In this document: positions 14,201 to 15,597 of the stretch, one piece after another
How the letters are laid out: the number at the start of each line of letters is the position of its first letter
Position numbering within the stretch: position 1 is the first letter of the stretch
DNA from: JAZKFT01 sp043760535
Lineage (GTDB): Bacteria; Bacteroidota; Bacteroidia; Chitinophagales; Chitinophagaceae
Assembly (NCBI GenBank): GCA_043760535.1
Contig: JAYUOV010000118.1
Span: 1 to 15,597, forward strand
Direction: 5' to 3'
Length of the DNA: 15,597 bases
Translations under genes and position numbers: made by a program
Notes under the pieces: model-generated
What the model was told of the DNA's origin: nothing
What the model saw: the letters and a program-made list of their open reading frames with translations, nothing else
Database searches by the model: none

Positions 14201-15421
14201 ATGACTTCACTATTTGCCTGGCGATATTTTAAAGCAAAAAAAAGCACTAACGCCATCAATGTAATTGCGTGGATTAGTGTAGTGGCTATTGCTGTAGTTA
14301 CAGCGGCTTTAATAGTAGTACTGAGCGTATTTAATGGTTTTGAGGGTTTGGTAAAAAGCCTGTACAACGATTTTTACAGTAATATAAAAGTGCTGCCGGT
14401 AGCCGGCAAAACCATCATTTTTACCGCAGCCAAAGCCAGGCAAATACAACAGTTAAATGGTATCGCTTTTATACAACCCGTGGTGGAAGAAAAGGCCATC
14501 CTTATTAACGATGATTACCGGAGTAGTGTATCGCTTAAAGGCGTAGAACGCACTTACGAAAACGCTTCGGGCCTGCCCAAACATATTATTCGTGGCCAGT
14601 TTGAAGTAGGTACAGAAGAGCAGCCTGCAATAGTGCTGGGGGCAGGTGTAGAAAATGCCCTAGGCGTAGCTGCTGGTGCCAGCCCATACCCTATAACCAT
14701 ATATGTGCCTAACAGAAAAGCCACCTCTTTTACCGATCCGATGGAGGCTTTAAGAAGCCGAAATGCCACTACCACAGGGGCTTTTGTGGTACAGCAAGAA
14801 TTTGACAATGGCTACGCATTTACGAACCTTGCCTTTATGCGAAGCCTGCTGCAGATGGACAGTAATCAATACAGTGCCATCGAAATTTTTGTAAAAGATG
14901 AGCAGCAAACAGATAAGATACAGCAGCAGGTACAGCAACTGTTTGGTGACCAATACAAAGTGCAAAATCGTTTTCAACTAAACCAAAATTTGTATGCAGC
15001 CATGCAAATAGAGAAGGTGATTATTTATGGGGTTGCTTTTCTTATTTTATTAATCGCTGCTTTTAATATTGTGGGCAGCCTGAGCATGCTGGTGCTGGAA
15101 AAACAAAAAGATATTGCAGTACTGCAAGCTATTGGCGCAAGCCGTGGCTGGATACAAGCCGTGTTTTTAAAAGAAGGCTTGCTGCTGGCTGTATTGGGCG
15201 GAGCTGCCGGTATTATTCTTGCTATTATTATATGTATTGGCCAAGCCCATTTTCATTGGGTAAAACTGGGTGGCAATAGTTTCATCATAGATTATTACCC
15301 AGTTGAAATGCGGCTGTTCGACTTCGGTTTAATTGCTGCTATAATACTCATCATTGGTTTTTTGGCGGCCTATGTTCCCTCAAGAAAGGCCGAGAAAACT
15401 TTTGTATCGCTAAAGACTTAA
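14201..15421 (+). CDS. LolC/LolE-like ABC transporter permease (MacB_PCD plus FtsX domains)
   Basis: This inner-membrane permease would act with an ATPase to move lipoproteins or other substrates from the inner membrane. The 406-residue protein begins FAWRYFKAKKSTNAINVIAWIS, as in LolC/LolE (shown in part: RYFKAKKSTNAINVIAW). It has TM1 (about 21-43), a large periplasmic domain (about 46-270), then three TM segments (272-297, 321-346, 373-391). The cytoplasmic coupling loop EKQKDIAVLQAIGAS (300-314) fits LolC/E and the wider FtsX family. The C-terminus has the usual PSRKAEK (393-399). No LolD-type ATPase gene is seen in the window, so the partner must be elsewhere. Co-transcription with rbfA is possible. 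The exact substrate is uncertain, so no symbol is given. Confidence 0.88.
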   Translation: MTSLFAWRYFKAKKSTNAINVIAWISVVAIAVVTAALIVVLSVFNGFEGLVKSLYNDFYSNIKVLPVAGKTIIFTAAKARQIQQLNGIAFIQPVVEEKAILINDDYRSSVSLKGVERTYENASGLPKHIIRGQFEVGTEEQPAIVLGAGVENALGVAAGASPYPITIYVPNRKATSFTDPMEALRSRNATTTGAFVVQQEFDNGYAFTNLAFMRSLLQMDSNQYSAIEIFVKDEQQTDKIQQQVQQLFGDQYKVQNRFQLNQNLYAAMQIEKVIIYGVAFLILLIAAFNIVGSLSMLVLEKQKDIAVLQAIGASRGWIQAVFLKEGLLLAVLGGAAGIILAIIICIGQAHFHWVKLGGNSFIIDYYPVEMRLFDFGLIAAIILIIGFLAAYVPSRKAEKTFVSLKT

Positions 15422-15448
15422 GGAAAGTTTTAAAATAAGTTCATCATA

Positions 15449-15484
15449 TTACCTAACCCACGGCTGATGCCTTAGGTTAGGTAA
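15449..15484. other. Imperfect palindrome downstream of the permease
   Basis: Bases 15449-15458 (TTACCTAACC) pair perfectly with 15475-15484 (GGTTAGGTAA). The inner GGC (15462-15464) and GCC (15469-15471) add three pairs around a TGAT loop, with an internal mismatch. It lies 28 bases past the stop codon and has no T run after it. It may be a degenerate dispersed palindrome or a 3' stabilising stem rather than a classic terminator. Confidence 0.5.
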
Positions 15485-15547
15485 AGAGTATCAGTAACTT
15501 CGTATCCGTTTTACCAACCCCTTATTTTCTATGATTTACTTGCGTAG

Positions 15548-15555
15548 TAATTTTG
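15548..15555 (+). promoter_or_regulatory. Candidate Bacteroidota -7 element for a gene beyond the window
   Basis: TAATTTTG fits TAnnTTTG at all eight positions and is followed by C, as is common. No clear -33 TTG lies about 19-21 bases upstream (that region reads TTATTTTC). No open frame starts in the remaining 42 bases, so the gene would lie to the right of the window. The rest of 15485-15597 shows no other feature. Confidence 0.4.
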
Positions 15556-15597
15556 CGGTAGCAGTTCTTTGATTTTATTGATTGGGTGATCTTTGAT

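Noticed and set aside
13965..14210. Minus-strand open frame across the rbfA-permease spacer
   Set aside because: It translates the inverted heptad arrays and overlaps both real genes; no protein family is recognisable.

Overview
The window looks like a chromosomal segment of a Bacteroidota bacterium, plausibly Chitinophagaceae or a near relative (inference). The main evidence is a large secreted protein with a type B C-terminal sorting domain of the type IX secretion system (T9SS), followed by a PorP/SprF-family outer-membrane protein. A NhaD-type antiporter, translation starts without clear Shine-Dalgarno sequences, and a TAnnTTTG-type -7 element near the right edge all fit. There are ten protein genes. 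I recognise no tRNA, rRNA, CRISPR array, transposase or phage gene.

Layout, left to right. Positions 1-190 hold a partial dispersed repeat, a strong bidirectional terminator and a short heptad repeat. Two tandem clpP genes follow on the minus strand (989-1726 transcribed first, then 188-811), then a minus-strand nhaD. On the plus strand come recG, a 1210-residue T9SS cargo protein with four PKD domains, and a porP/sprF gene. On the minus strand follow an MsbA-like ABC exporter and a phytanoyl-CoA dioxygenase-family oxygenase. The last two genes, rbfA and a LolC/LolE-like permease, are on the plus strand. A degenerate palindrome and a promoter-like element for a gene beyond the window close the segment.

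The genes are mostly housekeeping and envelope functions: proteolysis, Na+/H+ exchange, DNA repair, ribosome maturation and lipid/lipoprotein export. The cargo/PorP pair is the clearest functional unit, since cargo proteins of this type are often encoded next to a PorP/SprF partner. No cassette-like new system is evident in the protein content.

The unusual signal is between the genes. Several gene borders carry arrays built on a 7-base period, with three unrelated unit sequences (GGTTCAA, TTGGCAG, CAATGAC types). The most striking is exactly 17 uninterrupted heptads filling the spacer between the T9SS cargo gene and porP. Other arrays touch the stop codon of clpP, nhaD or rbfA, or the start codon of recG or the permease gene. 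A second, unrelated dispersed element with hairpins occurs at both ends of the window (1-60 and 12383-12479).
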